The notes under the pieces are model-generated. The model was not told where the DNA came from. It saw only the letters and a program-made list of their open reading frames with translations, and made no database searches. From positions 26,443 to 76,390 of the forward strand of contig QXZU01000168.1 of NCBI GenBank assembly GCA_009886205.1: a stretch of DNA of 49,948 nucleotides, in the 5' to 3' direction. Of this stretch, positions 1 through 8,546 are shown in pieces (positions within the stretch are counted from its first letter, which is position 1; each line of letters opens with the position of its first letter). Source of the DNA: K189A clade bacterium. GTDB taxonomy: Bacteria; Pseudomonadota; Gammaproteobacteria; Pseudomonadales; Azotimanducaceae. The position numbers were made by a program, and so were the translations under genes.

Positions 1-10
1 GAGTAGTGTT

Positions 11-30
11 TGGAGGCACCTGTGCCTCCA
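11..30 (+). other. Stem-loop upstream of rimM
   Basis: A near-perfect inverted repeat, TGGAGGCA at 11-18 pairing with TGCCTCCA at 23-30, lies 28 bases before rimM. The tail is not T-rich, so a simple Rho-independent terminator is unlikely. It may be an mRNA stability or attenuation hairpin between the expected upstream gene (rpsP in related genomes) and rimM. That role is inference. Confidence 0.4.
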
Positions 31-58
31 CTAAAAGCCATAACCTGGTAGCCAACAC

Positions 59-589
59 ATGAGTTTAGACATTATTGTGGTGGGTAGGTTAGGGCGCTCT
101 TTCGGTGTTAAGGGCTGGCAAGTACTCCAGTCCTTCACCGACCCTCCAGAAAATATTCTTCAATATGCCCCTTGGTATCTGCAAAGGTCACCTGACGGCC
201 CATGGCAAGCGTTAGCTAAGCCAGCATGCCAACCCCATAAGAATGGTCACATCGTTCGCCTCGAGCATATTCAAAACCCCGAAGACGCCCACGCTTACAG
301 TGGCAGCTTTATAGGCGTGCCTCGTGACGCACTCAGCGCATCTGAAAACACAGATGACTCCGCTGACGCTGAATATTTTTGGCACGATTTGGTGGGCTGC
401 GAGGTCTATAACTTAGATGGCGTGTGTTTGGGTAGGGTAGATCACCTCATTGAAACTGGCGCCCACGATGTGCTCATTGTCAAAAGCGAAGAAGGCAACC
501 ACCTCATTCCGTTCCATGAGCCTTATTTACAAAATGTCGATCTAACTGCCAAACGCATCAGCGTTGAGTGGCATTTGGATTGGTCCTAA
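59..589 (+). CDS. rimM: Ribosome maturation factor RimM
   Basis: A 176-residue protein of the usual RimM length. RimM binds S19 and helps the 30S head domain mature before 70S assembly. The N-terminal half starts with the typical IIVVGRLGRSFGVKGW stretch of the beta-barrel RimM domain. The second half holds the PRC-barrel signature around EYFWHDLVGCEVYNLDG (about residues 105-121). It is the first full gene of the window and is followed 10 bases later by trmD, the standard rpsP-rimM-trmD-rplS operon order, so cotranscription is likely. The ATG at 59 gives the family N-terminus directly. Confidence 0.96.
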   Translation: MSLDIIVVGRLGRSFGVKGWQVLQSFTDPPENILQYAPWYLQRSPDGPWQALAKPACQPHKNGHIVRLEHIQNPEDAHAYSGSFIGVPRDALSASENTDDSADAEYFWHDLVGCEVYNLDGVCLGRVDHLIETGAHDVLIVKSEEGNHLIPFHEPYLQNVDLTAKRISVEWHLDWS

Positions 590-599
590 GGCGAACCCC

Positions 600-1355
600 A
601 TGTGGCTTGGCGTCATTACACTCTTTCCTGAAATGTTCGACGCTGTGTCGAGTAATGGCGTTTTTGGCCGTGCGGTCGATAACGGCATCATTTCCTTAAA
701 TCGTTACAACCCACGAGATTTTTCCACTGATAAGCATCGTACTGTCGATGATCGACCTTATGGTGGCGGCCCGGGCATGGTGATGATGGTAGAGCCGTTG
801 CTCAAAGCGTTAGAGGCAGCAAAAAAAGATGCCCCTGAAAACGCTTTGGTGGTGCTTATGAGTCCTCAAGGCGAGGTTTTTAGTCAGGCTAAAGGCATTG
901 ATTGCGGGCAGTTAGAGGGACTCATTTTGATCTGTGGTCGCTATGAAGGTATTGATGAACGGTTCATTCGCGGGCATGTTGATGAAGAGTGGTCAATTGG
1001 CGATTATGTGCTCAGCGGGGGTGAATTAGCGGCAATGGTGGCCACAGATGCTATCGCTAGGCACTTACCGGGCACTTTAGGCAATCAAATGTCAGTTATT
1101 GATGAATCACACCTTGATGGAACGCTCGATTACCCTCACTATACGCGCCCCGAGAAGTTGGGTTTGGATGTGGTGCCCGCAGAACTCCTAAGTGGAAACC
1201 ACAAACAAATGTCTCGGTATAGACGCCGTGAGGCGCTTAAACGAACTTTGGATCGAAGGCCAGACTTGCTTACCGGGCGAGTGTTCAGTCAAGAAGATCG
1301 AAAGTTACTGGAAGAATGTTTTGCTGGCTGCAATGCGGCCAAAGCAGTGGAGTAG
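600..1355 (+). CDS. trmD: tRNA (guanine37-N1)-methyltransferase TrmD
   Basis: A 251-residue SPOUT-class methyltransferase that makes m1G37 in tRNAs reading codons with C in the first position and so prevents +1 frameshifting. The N-terminus [13 protein letters not shown] is typical. The trefoil-knot SAM site is visible as [13 protein letters not shown] and [12 protein letters not shown] (about residues 112-150), and the C-terminal helical domain contains [10 protein letters not shown]. The frame is open upstream to 564, but that would overlap rimM and add 12 residues foreign to the family, so the ATG at 600 is chosen. It sits between rimM and rplS in a tight operon. Confidence 0.96.
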   Translation: MWLGVITLFPEMFDAVSSNGVFGRAVDNGIISLNRYNPRDFSTDKHRTVDDRPYGGGPGMVMMVEPLLKALEAAKKDAPENALVVLMSPQGEVFSQAKGIDCGQLEGLILICGRYEGIDERFIRGHVDEEWSIGDYVLSGGELAAMVATDAIARHLPGTLGNQMSVIDESHLDGTLDYPHYTRPEKLGLDVVPAELLSGNHKQMSRYRRREALKRTLDRRPDLLTGRVFSQEDRKLLEECFAGCNAAKAVE

Positions 1356-1360
1356 ATAAA

Positions 1361-1717
1361 GTGCGCAGAAATAAGATAATTGAAGAAATCGAAAACAGTC
1401 AGATGAATGAGATTCCTGAATTTAGCCCAGGTGACACAGTCAGTGTTCAGGTGCTGGTTAAAGAGGGTACTCGTGAGCGCTTGCAAGCCTATGAAGGCGT
1501 TGTAATCGGTATTAAAAAGCGCGGACTAAACTCTGCATTTGTCGTACGTAAGATCTCTCACGGCGTGGGTGTGGAAAGAACTTTCCAAACACACAGCCCG
1601 TTGATCAAAGGCATTGAAGTGAAGCGCCGTGGTGATGTTCGCCAAGCGAAACTCTACTACTTGCGAGAGCTGTCTGGTCGTTCTGCACGTATTAAAGAAA
1701 AAGTTAAGGCTAAGTAA
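1361..1717 (+). CDS. rplS: 50S ribosomal protein L19
   Basis: L19, 118 residues, sits at the 30S/50S interface of the large subunit. The sequence follows the family throughout: NKIIEEIE near the N-terminus, [26 protein letters not shown], and the basic C-terminus [12 protein letters not shown]. The GTG at 1361, five bases after the trmD stop, gives the conserved N-terminus; the open frame upstream overlaps trmD and does not match L19. It is the last gene of the rimM-trmD-rplS operon and is followed by a 504-base gap. Confidence 0.96.
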   Translation: MRRNKIIEEIENSQMNEIPEFSPGDTVSVQVLVKEGTRERLQAYEGVVIGIKKRGLNSAFVVRKISHGVGVERTFQTHSPLIKGIEVKRRGDVRQAKLYYLRELSGRSARIKEKVKAK

Positions 1718-1730
1718 AGGCCTTACTGCG

Positions 1731-1778
1731 AAGCCCCAGTGGTTGCTGGCTTACTAGCTAGGAACTCATTTGGGGTTT
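1731..1778 (+). terminator. Possible terminator after rplS
   Basis: AAGCCCCA at 1731-1738 can pair with TGGGGTTT at 1771-1778 (one G-U pair), followed by more T residues. The loop is long, about 32 bases, so the call is weak, but the position just after the ribosomal operon fits. Confidence 0.35.
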
Positions 1779-1804
1779 TTGCCTGCCTGCCTCCGCCTCC
1801 CATG

Positions 1805-1888
1805 GTAAGAAACGGCGTAAGAAACGGCGTAAGAACAGGTAGAAGAATAGCTGTAAGAATAGTTAGAAAATAGGGTGAAAAACCTAGT
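1805..1888. repeat. Degenerate 12-bp tandem array
   Basis: Two perfect copies of GTAAGAAACGGC (1805-1816, 1817-1828) are followed by decaying copies at the same 12-base spacing: GTAAGAACAGGT, AGAAGAATAGCT, GTAAGAATAGTT, AGAAAATAGGGT and a last poor copy. This is one of several such arrays in non-coding gaps of this window. Confidence 0.8.
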
Positions 1889-2169
1889 GGAAAAGATGCT
1901 GGCAAGGCTGAATAACGCAAAGCCAGACCTTCATGACACTGAGCGCCTCCTGCGCACTGTGCCCGCGACCACCCATTAGTTCTCCATACTTTTCCATTTT
2001 TCCAGTTTCCCCATTTTCCCAGTTCCCCAATCCCTCATAGCGTAATTTCGGTTTTTTTTGCTGCTGGTTTGGCTAGGCTAAATTGTCTCTGCTAAATGAC
2101 CTCTGCTGGCGTTTCCTTTGATGTACCGTTAACGCAAATTCCGCTACCCTTTGGCTCGTTTAAAGGCGC

Positions 2170-2197
2170 TTGCGCCCAGTTTGAACTATTCTATAGT
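2170..2197 (+). promoter_or_regulatory. Possible xerD promoter
   Basis: TTGCGC at 2170-2175 and TATAGT at 2192-2197 are spaced by 16 bases, resembling a sigma-70 -35/-10 pair, and lie just upstream of xerD. The -35 half overlaps the palindrome GGCGCTTGCGCC (2165-2176), which might be a binding site. Inferred from consensus only. Confidence 0.35.
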
Positions 2198-2221
2198 CCA
2201 CTGCCTTTATAAGGATTGCTC

Positions 2222-3136
2222 TTGTCAAAACAGGGGTCGGAAAAAAACCAAACGGATATCAGCGGGTATTTAGACACGCTGTGGCTAGAGCGTGGCTTAA
2301 GTGAAAATACGCTTATGGCTTACCGCCGGGATTTGCAGATGACAGCCCAGTGGTTAGAAAAACGCAGTCAGGGCCAAATGGCATTGTTACAAGCAGATAA
2401 CGATGCGCTTATTGAGTTTATGGTGCAGCGCAAAAGTGCCGGTGTCAGCGACAAAAGCTCGGCACGCTGGTTGAGTACACTGCGCGGTTTTTACCGCTAT
2501 ATGATTTTCAATCAGCGCCTTGTAGATGACCCAACGCAAAAGTTAGAACACCCCAAACTGGGCCGATCACTGCCCAGCTCTTTGTCTCCGGCCCAAGTGG
2601 AGGCGCTGTTAGCCGCTCCGGACGTGACCAATGCTCTTGGTTTGCGAGATCGGACAATGCTAGAGGTGTTATATGCCAGTGGTTTGCGTATTACTGAGCT
2701 CGTGACCCTGGAACTGGCTAACGTGAATCAGCGCCAAGGTGTCGTCAGAGTGATAGGTAAGGGCAATAAGGAGCGTCTGGTGCCTACTGGTGAAAATGCC
2801 CTAGATTGGCTCAGTCGATATTTGCGCGATGCACGTTTAAGCCTGCTGCCAGCAGGGGGCAGTGTGCTGTTTCCAAGTCGATTAGGGCGGGTGATGACAC
2901 GGCAAACGTTTTGGCATGCCATTAAAAAGTATGCCCTGCAGGCAGGTATCCAGAAAAACATCTCGCCTCATACATTACGCCATGCATTTGCCACACATCT
3001 TGTGGATAATGGCGCAGACTTGCGGGCAGTGCAGATGATGTTAGGTCATAGTGACCTCTCCACCACGCAAATTTATACCCATGTTGCGCAGCAAAGACTC
3101 AAAGAGTTGGTGCAAGAACATCACCCACGAGGGTGA
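2222..3136 (+). CDS. xerD: Site-specific tyrosine recombinase XerD
   Basis: A 304-residue tyrosine recombinase that with XerC resolves chromosome dimers at dif. An N-terminal SAM-like core-binding domain (YLDTLWLERGLSENTLMAYRRDL) precedes the catalytic domain. Catalytic residues are visible: Arg156 in ASGLRITEL, Lys in GKGNKERLVP, His and Arg in HTLRHAFATHL, His in MLGHSDLST and the nucleophile Tyr285 in TQIYTHV. The start is a TTG at 2222, placed 6 bases after AAGGA (2211-2215); a TTG at 2216 would touch that site. It precedes dsbC, as in Pseudomonas, which supports XerD rather than XerC. Confidence 0.93.
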   Translation: MSKQGSEKNQTDISGYLDTLWLERGLSENTLMAYRRDLQMTAQWLEKRSQGQMALLQADNDALIEFMVQRKSAGVSDKSSARWLSTLRGFYRYMIFNQRLVDDPTQKLEHPKLGRSLPSSLSPAQVEALLAAPDVTNALGLRDRTMLEVLYASGLRITELVTLELANVNQRQGVVRVIGKGNKERLVPTGENALDWLSRYLRDARLSLLPAGGSVLFPSRLGRVMTRQTFWHAIKKYALQAGIQKNISPHTLRHAFATHLVDNGADLRAVQMMLGHSDLSTTQIYTHVAQQRLKELVQEHHPRG

Positions 3137-3137
3137 T
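3120..3137 (+). other. Hairpin across the xerD stop codon
   Basis: ATCACCC (3120-3126) and GGGTGAT (3131-3137) form a perfect 7-bp stem with loop ACGA that includes the TGA stop of xerD. A second short stem GGCCC/GGGCC lies at 3180-3195. Neither is followed by a clear T run, so they may be weak terminators or mRNA end-protecting hairpins upstream of dsbC. Confidence 0.4.
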
Positions 3138-3234
3138 CTTGAGGCAGATGAATGACATTTGACCTCAGTCATATCAATTGGCCCACGCTAGGGCCGTGCT
3201 GTTTTAGCTCAATTTATAGAGGAGTGAAGTTGCC

Positions 3235-4026
3235 ATGTTTTTAAGAACACTCAATAGACCAACTGGGCGCAAAATTCCTGTGCGGGCGTTGTCAGCATTG
3301 TTTTTTGGTGCGCTGCTGGTGCAGTCTAGTTTTGTTGCAGCCGAACAATCAGATCCCGCATTTGATCTGCCCAAGGGCAGCGAAGTAGCGGTTGCCCGTT
3401 TACTAGAACTACGCCCTGACATACCCATCATCGCGGTTTATCCCATTAGTGTAGAGGGTATGTTTGGTATTGACCTGCCCGGTGGCACAACGCTGTTTGC
3501 TACCCAAGACGGCAAGCACCTTTTCGCAGGCGAATTGTTCGCAATGGGCGAGGAGTTGGTCAGCCTTTCTGAGCAGCGCCGCAGTAGCGAGCGCGTTGAG
3601 TTAATGGCCCAAGTTGCAAGCAAAGATATGGTCATTTTCCCAGCTAAGGGCAAGACCTTAGATTACATCCATATTTTTACTGACGTAGATTGCGGTTATT
3701 GTAGAAAGTTGCACGCCGAGATCGCAGATTATTCTGAGCTGGGCATTGAAGTGCGCTATTTGGCCTACCCGCGCACGGGCCTAGATGGCGAGACCCATAA
3801 AAAAATGTCCAATGTATGGTGCTCTGCGGACCGTAAGCGGGCGTTAACCAAGGCCAAATTAGGTTTGGAAGTGGACGCTGACACATGTGCTGATCCAGTG
3901 GTGGAGCAGTTTCAGTTAGGGCGAATGATCGGCGTGAGCGGTACGCCGGCTATTGTTACATCTGACGGGCGTTTGCTGCCCGGTTATGTACCAGCCCCAG
4001 ACTTGCTGGCACGGCTACAGCAGTAG
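3235..4026 (+). CDS. dsbC: Thiol:disulfide interchange protein DsbC
   Basis: A 263-residue periplasmic disulfide isomerase. Residues 1-36 form a signal peptide with a basic start, a hydrophobic core around LSALFFGALLVQSS and a cleavage region near FVAAEQ. A dimerisation domain follows, then a thioredoxin fold with the active site CGYC in DVDCGYCRKLH (about residue 154). Two further Cys, in VWCSAD and DADTCAD, match the structural disulfide of DsbC. The cis-Pro loop appears as GVSGTPAIV. AGAGGAG lies just upstream of the ATG. The neighbour xerD matches the Pseudomonas order xerD-dsbC-hom. Confidence 0.95.
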   Translation: MFLRTLNRPTGRKIPVRALSALFFGALLVQSSFVAAEQSDPAFDLPKGSEVAVARLLELRPDIPIIAVYPISVEGMFGIDLPGGTTLFATQDGKHLFAGELFAMGEELVSLSEQRRSSERVELMAQVASKDMVIFPAKGKTLDYIHIFTDVDCGYCRKLHAEIADYSELGIEVRYLAYPRTGLDGETHKKMSNVWCSADRKRALTKAKLGLEVDADTCADPVVEQFQLGRMIGVSGTPAIVTSDGRLLPGYVPAPDLLARLQQ

Positions 4027-4170
4027 TACTTGAACAGCACTTGAGAGCACTGCAGGGGTAGAACTGTAGTTGCTCGGTTATAGTGAAATAGTCGCGAAAA
4101 TTTACAACAATAAACGTCTGCTAGCGCAGTGCGCGATCGCAGATCTGATTACAAACTCCGGAAAAAATTA

Positions 4171-5481
4171 GTGAACAAACTTCGAATAGGTATTGCAGGA
4201 CTTGGTACCGTGGCTCAGGGCGTACTGCACCTTGTTAGATCCAATGGCAGCCTTATGACCAGTCGCACGGGCGTTGAGCTTGTTGTGCAGCGTATTGCTA
4301 GTCGCAGCGCTAAGCCAGGTGTGGATTTACTTGGCGCGGTATTTAGCACGAATGTTCATGACCTCGTTGCTGACCCTGAAGTAGACGTGATTTTGGAATT
4401 GATTGGCGGTGAAGGGTTAGCCAAAGACCTGATTGAAAGTGCGCTTGCTGCAGGCAAGCCGGTAGTGACCGCCAATAAAGCTGTAATTGCCGCACATGGT
4501 AATCAACTGTTGGCAGGGGGCAATGTGCCTCTGCGTTTTGAGGCCGCTGTCGCTGGCGCTATTCCAATTATTCAGTCGTTGCGTCAAGGCCTGGCGGCTA
4601 ATCGAATAGACGCCATCTACGGCATTATTAACGGCACCTGTAACTACATGCTCACCGTTATGGAAGAGGAAGGGCTCGCATTCGAAGAGGTGTTGGCTCA
4701 AGCCCAGGCGTTAGGTTACGCCGAGGCGGACCCTGCTTTTGATATACAGGGTACTGATGCGGCTCATAAATTGACCATTTTGGCGGCCCTAGGTTTTGGT
4801 ACCTCATATGATTTTTCGGCCCTTTACGTCGAAGGTATTACACAAATAGCAGCCGAAGACATTCAATATGCGAAAGAACTCGGTTTTAAAATTAAGCACC
4901 TAGGCATTGCTGTGCATTCTGACGCTGGCTTAGAAACACGTGTCCATCCTGCACTGGTGCCTGAGTCGGCTCTGTTAGCCAGTGTTAATGGTGTTATGAA
5001 TGCGGTTCAGGTGGTCAGCGACGGCGCGGGTGAAACACTCTTTAGTGGCCCGGGTGCTGGGGGGGCGGCGACTGCCTCAGCGGTTTTGGCCGATGTCCTC
5101 TCACTTGGCTCAGCTATCGCGGGTCAGTCCGGCGCAGCAGCTCAGCGTCAAAACCAAAATCAAGACAAACCTAAAGCAGGCCCCGCACCGGCAATAAGTC
5201 GTGTTGCCATGGATGATATCGCCAGTGCCTGCTACCTACGTATCCCCACAGTTGATCGTCCCGGCGTTTTTGCTCAGGTTGCAAGTGCTTTATCAGCCCA
5301 TAGCATCAGTATTGAGGCGGTGATTCAAAAAGAACAACCTGCAAGCGATGCTTCAGTTTCCATCGTGATCATGACAAATAGGGTGGTTGAGTCGGTGGTC
5401 AATGCCGCGCTAAAAGAACTCTCGGCACTAGACACTGTAGTGGGCGAGATTACCCGTATACGAGTTGCGCCCACTCATTAA
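4171..5481 (+). CDS. hom: Homoserine dehydrogenase
   Basis: A 436-residue monofunctional homoserine dehydrogenase that reduces aspartate semialdehyde to homoserine for threonine and methionine. It has an N-terminal NAD(P)-binding fold (IGIAGLGTVAQGVL), the catalytic region with GIINGTCNYMLT and EADPAFDIQGTDAAHKL, and a C-terminal ACT domain (LRIPTVDRPGVFAQVASAL), probably for threonine feedback. A Gln/Asn/Lys-rich linker (around residues 327-340) precedes the ACT domain. The open frame runs back to 4129, but the GTG at 4171, preceded by GGA, gives the family N-terminus. thrC, which follows hom in Pseudomonas, is absent; recJ starts 13 bases after the stop. Confidence 0.94.
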   Translation: MNKLRIGIAGLGTVAQGVLHLVRSNGSLMTSRTGVELVVQRIASRSAKPGVDLLGAVFSTNVHDLVADPEVDVILELIGGEGLAKDLIESALAAGKPVVTANKAVIAAHGNQLLAGGNVPLRFEAAVAGAIPIIQSLRQGLAANRIDAIYGIINGTCNYMLTVMEEEGLAFEEVLAQAQALGYAEADPAFDIQGTDAAHKLTILAALGFGTSYDFSALYVEGITQIAAEDIQYAKELGFKIKHLGIAVHSDAGLETRVHPALVPESALLASVNGVMNAVQVVSDGAGETLFSGPGAGGAATASAVLADVLSLGSAIAGQSGAAAQRQNQNQDKPKAGPAPAISRVAMDDIASACYLRIPTVDRPGVFAQVASALSAHSISIEAVIQKEQPASDASVSIVIMTNRVVESVVNAALKELSALDTVVGEITRIRVAPTH

Positions 5482-5494
5482 GCCCGAGGCCACT

Positions 5495-7201
5495 ATGCAG
5501 ATTTTGGTCAGAAAAGTGCCCCCGGCGGGGGTTGGTGTAGAGCATCCGTTGCTGGACAGAATCTATGCCGCGCGTGGTATCAGCAACGTTGCAGAAATGG
5601 ATCGTAAGCTGAGTACGCTGCTGTCACCTGAGCGACTACCAGATATTGGTAAGGCCGCTATGCGCCTTGCTGACGCGGTGCAAAAGCAAGAAAAAATACT
5701 CATCGTTGGCGATTTCGACGCAGACGGCGCCACATCAGTCGCTCTGTGTATGTTAGCGCTGAAGTCCTTTGGCGCCGAGCACGTGGACTTTTTAGTACCT
5801 AACCGTTTTGATTTTGGTTATGGCTTGTCCCCTGAAATTGTGCAATTGGCGCAGACCAAACACCCTGACCTAATCATGACAGTGGATAACGGCGTGGCCA
5901 GTATTGCTGGCGTCGCTGAGGCTAATGCTGCAAACATAGATGTGATCATTACAGACCACCACTTGCCTGGCGAGCAGCTGCCCGATGCTCTGGCTTTGGT
6001 GAACCCCAACCTCAATGATTCTGGTTTTCCGAGCAAATCCATGGCCGGAGTGGGGGTGGCTTACTACGTGTTGAGTTGGTTAAGACAGGAGTTACGCGCC
6101 CGGGATTGGTTCAAGCAGACCCAGCGCGAGGAGCCGAATTTAGCCCAGTACCTAGATTTGGTGGCATTGGGCACAGTCGCGGACGTCGTGCCCCTAGACC
6201 GCAATAACAGGGTTCTAGTGCACAACGGTTTGCTGCGCATGCAGCGCGGTCTCACGCGTCCCGGCATAAAAGCATTGGCCCAGGTGGGTAAGCGCGATTT
6301 GACGAGCATCTCCGCCCAAGACCTTGGCTTTGCCATAGGCCCGCGCCTTAACGCCGCAGGGCGCTTGGAAGATATGAGTGTGGGTATCCGGTGTTTGATG
6401 ACCCAAGATGAAGCTGAAGCTAAACAACTGGCAGGCAGCCTAGACGTTTTGAACCAAACTCGGCGACACCTGCAGCAGGATATGGTGGCCGATGCGGAAC
6501 TTATTGTTTCGCAGTTTAAGGTTGGCGAGCAGGCAACCGGGTTGTCGGTTTATCACGAGAGTTTTCACCAGGGCGTGGTGGGCATTGTTGCCGGCAGGTT
6601 GAGGGAGAAATTTCATCGTCCCGCCATAGTTTTTGCAGATGCCGGTGGCGCATCGCCAGATGAGCTAAAAGGCTCTGCGCGAAGCATTGATGGGGTAAAT
6701 ATCCGCGACGTGTTAGACAGCATTGCCACGCGTTATCCCGGCTTACTGATCAAGTTTGGTGGCCACGCCATGGCCGCGGGTCTGAGTATTAAAAGAGTTC
6801 ATCTACCGCGTTTTCATAAGGTTTTTGACAAAGCGGTAGCTCAGTTGGTCACCGAAGACATGCTCAGCGCCAGCCTGCTTACCGATGGTTCGCTGACGGG
6901 TGACGACCTCAATTTACAGACCGTTGAGCTTTTAGCCGGTGCGGGACCTTGGGGCAGCGGTTTTGCTGAACCGCTTTTTTCTGGCGAATTCGCACTGATT
7001 AGCCAGCGTGTAGTGGGAGACACCCATTTGAAGCTTGTGGTCAAACACGGCGAGCGAGTGATTGATTGCATCGCGTTTTCTCAGCCCATGCTCAGTGGCA
7101 GCCCAGCCAACGTGCTCATGGTTTACAAATTGGCAGTCAACGACTATGCCGGTTCGCGAACATTGCAGCTGATGGTGGAGTACATAGAGGCTTTGCCTTA
7201 G
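5495..7201 (+). CDS. recJ: Single-strand DNA 5'-3' exonuclease RecJ
   Basis: A 568-residue DHH-family nuclease acting in RecF-pathway recombination and mismatch repair. The metal-binding motifs are visible: DFDADGATS (around residue 80), VDNGVAS, the DHH motif in IITDHHLPGE, and the DHHA1 motif GGHAMAAGLSI (about residues 424-434). The C-terminal OB-fold region ends the protein. Length matches the family (577 in E. coli). The ATG at 5495, behind a GAGG, gives the usual start; the frame open from 5465 overlaps hom. Tight spacing to hom suggests cotranscription. Confidence 0.95.
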   Translation: MQILVRKVPPAGVGVEHPLLDRIYAARGISNVAEMDRKLSTLLSPERLPDIGKAAMRLADAVQKQEKILIVGDFDADGATSVALCMLALKSFGAEHVDFLVPNRFDFGYGLSPEIVQLAQTKHPDLIMTVDNGVASIAGVAEANAANIDVIITDHHLPGEQLPDALALVNPNLNDSGFPSKSMAGVGVAYYVLSWLRQELRARDWFKQTQREEPNLAQYLDLVALGTVADVVPLDRNNRVLVHNGLLRMQRGLTRPGIKALAQVGKRDLTSISAQDLGFAIGPRLNAAGRLEDMSVGIRCLMTQDEAEAKQLAGSLDVLNQTRRHLQQDMVADAELIVSQFKVGEQATGLSVYHESFHQGVVGIVAGRLREKFHRPAIVFADAGGASPDELKGSARSIDGVNIRDVLDSIATRYPGLLIKFGGHAMAAGLSIKRVHLPRFHKVFDKAVAQLVTEDMLSASLLTDGSLTGDDLNLQTVELLAGAGPWGSGFAEPLFSGEFALISQRVVGDTHLKLVVKHGERVIDCIAFSQPMLSGSPANVLMVYKLAVNDYAGSRTLQLMVEYIEALP

Positions 7202-7221
7202 AATTACGTCGCCAAAATTTG

Positions 7222-7244
7222 CTTTAAATGGTTGCCGTTTAAAG
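7222..7244 (+). other. AT-rich stem-loop between recJ and prfB
   Basis: CTTTAAA (7222-7228) and TTTAAAG (7238-7244) pair around a 9-base loop and are followed by a T-rich run broken by GC. It could be a weak terminator for recJ or a site in the prfB leader. Confidence 0.3.
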
Positions 7245-7288
7245 TGCTTTTGCTTTGCTCCAAAAATTGCCGGTAAGTCACTCTAAAT

Positions 7289-8387
7289 ATGCCTGAAATC
7301 ACATCCGTACGAGAACACATCAAAGATTTGCAAGAGCGCGACGCCGCACTTCGGGGGTATCTTTGACTTTGCTGAGAAGCAGGAACGTTTACAGGAAGTT
7401 GAGCTAGAGCTAGCCGACGGCGATGTGTGGAACAACCCCGAGCGCGCCCAGCAGTTAGGCCGCGAGCGGGCCGACCTAGAGCAGATTGTAAGCTTGCTCA
7501 GTTCTTTGGGGACATCCTTGTCTGAACTCCACGAGCTGGCTGAAATGGCCAGCGATGAAAATGATGAAGACGCGCTTAACGATGTCTCTAACGAACTCTC
7601 AGGGTTAGAGGGCAGTCTAGCGACGTTAGAGTTTCACCGTATGTTCCAAGGTGAAATGGACAGCGCCAACACGTATCTAGAAATTCAAGCAGGCTCAGGC
7701 GGCACAGAAGCCCAAGATTGGGCAGATATGTTGTTGCGTATGTATCTGCGTTGGGCTGAAAAGCGCGGCTTTGCCGTGTCAGTAACAGAACTATCGCCGG
7801 GCGATATTGCGGGTATCAAGAGCGCCACAATTTTTGTCAGTGGCGCTTATGGCTATGGTTGGCTACGCACAGAAACCGGCGTTCACCGTTTAGTTAGAAA
7901 ATCACCCTTTGACTCTGGTAGCCGCCGACACACCTCTTTTGCATCGGTCTTTGTCTCAGCAGAAATCGACGACGACATTGAAATTGATATAAATCCAGCA
8001 GATGTTCGGGTAGACACCTATCGCGCCAGTGGCGCAGGTGGGCAGCACGTTAACCGTACTGATTCTGCTGTACGTTTGACCCACTTGCCTACCAATACAG
8101 TCGTACAATGCCAGAGCGAGCGCTCGCAGCATCAAAACAAAGACAATGCTTATAAGCAGCTGCGGGCTAAACTCTACGAGTTAGAGTTGCAAACGCGCCG
8201 CTCGGAGCAGCAGTTGATTGAAGATTCCAAAGCCGACATTGGCTGGGGTAGCCAGATAAGGTCTTATGTACTGGACCAATCTCGAGTGAAAGATTTGCGT
8301 ACCAATATTGAGCGAACAGATCCAAATGCAGTATTAGACGGCGACTTGGATGGGTTTATTGAGGCCAGCCTTAAGGCCGGCCTTTAG
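7289..8387 (+). CDS. prfB: Peptide chain release factor 2 (programmed +1 frameshift)
   Basis: RF2 ends translation at UGA and UAA. The gene is read as 7289-7363, a skipped T at 7364, then 7365-8387, giving 365 residues as in E. coli. The ATG at 7289 opens 25 codons ending CTT, then an in-frame TGA followed by C; the internal Shine-Dalgarno-like GGGGG lies 3 bases before CTT. This is the classic autoregulatory site: low RF2 favours the +1 shift. The main part carries the stop-recognition SPF in RKSPFDSG and the GGQ of peptidyl-tRNA hydrolysis at 250-252. Residue 246 is Ala, as in most RF2 proteins, not the Thr of E. coli K-12. lysS follows, the common pairing. Confidence 0.96.
7351..7367 (+). 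promoter_or_regulatory. RF2 programmed frameshift site
   Basis: CGG GGG TAT CTT TGA C: an SD-like G-rich element 3 bases upstream of a slippery CTT followed by a poor-context UGA-C stop at codon 26. It has the structure and codon position of the E. coli prfB frameshift site, which senses RF2 level. Confidence 0.96.
8362..8385 (+). terminator. Weak hairpin overlapping the prfB stop
   Basis: AGGCC-A-GCC (8362-8370), loop TTAA, GGC-C-GGCCT (8375-8383), with one A/C mismatch, then TTTAG which includes the stop codon. It could cause partial termination before lysS. The T run is short, so the call is weak. Confidence 0.3.
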
Positions 8388-8546
8388 AGCAATCAATTAA
8401 TGCCATTCAATTAAGGCGAAGGCATTTGTCGCGTACCTGTAGGCAACTAGTAGATCAAAAGTAGAGACGGACAACAAAACTCGAGCGCCGAGTTACAAAA
8501 TTACAAAACCAGTAGCCCATTAGGGTTATCAAAGTGAGTAGAAAAA

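Larger units (their letters stand above)
1718..2221. other. Long non-coding gap rplS-xerD
   Basis: About 500 bases without a convincing gene. From left to right it holds a weak terminator-like stem after rplS, a degenerate 12-bp tandem array (1805-1888), a pyrimidine-rich stretch at 1981-2036 in which CCATTTT and CCAGTT blocks recur about every 16 bases, a short palindrome (2165-2176) and a possible xerD promoter. A 65-codon frame on the minus strand here is a by-product of the array. Confidence 0.7.

Noticed and set aside
1-6. GAG TAG as the end of rpsP
   Set aside because: The context makes it likely that rpsP ends here, but two codons are not enough to support a feature.
1723-1920. 65-codon minus-strand frame with hydrophobic residues
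   Set aside because: It is produced by translating the 12-bp tandem array; no ribosome binding site and no family match.
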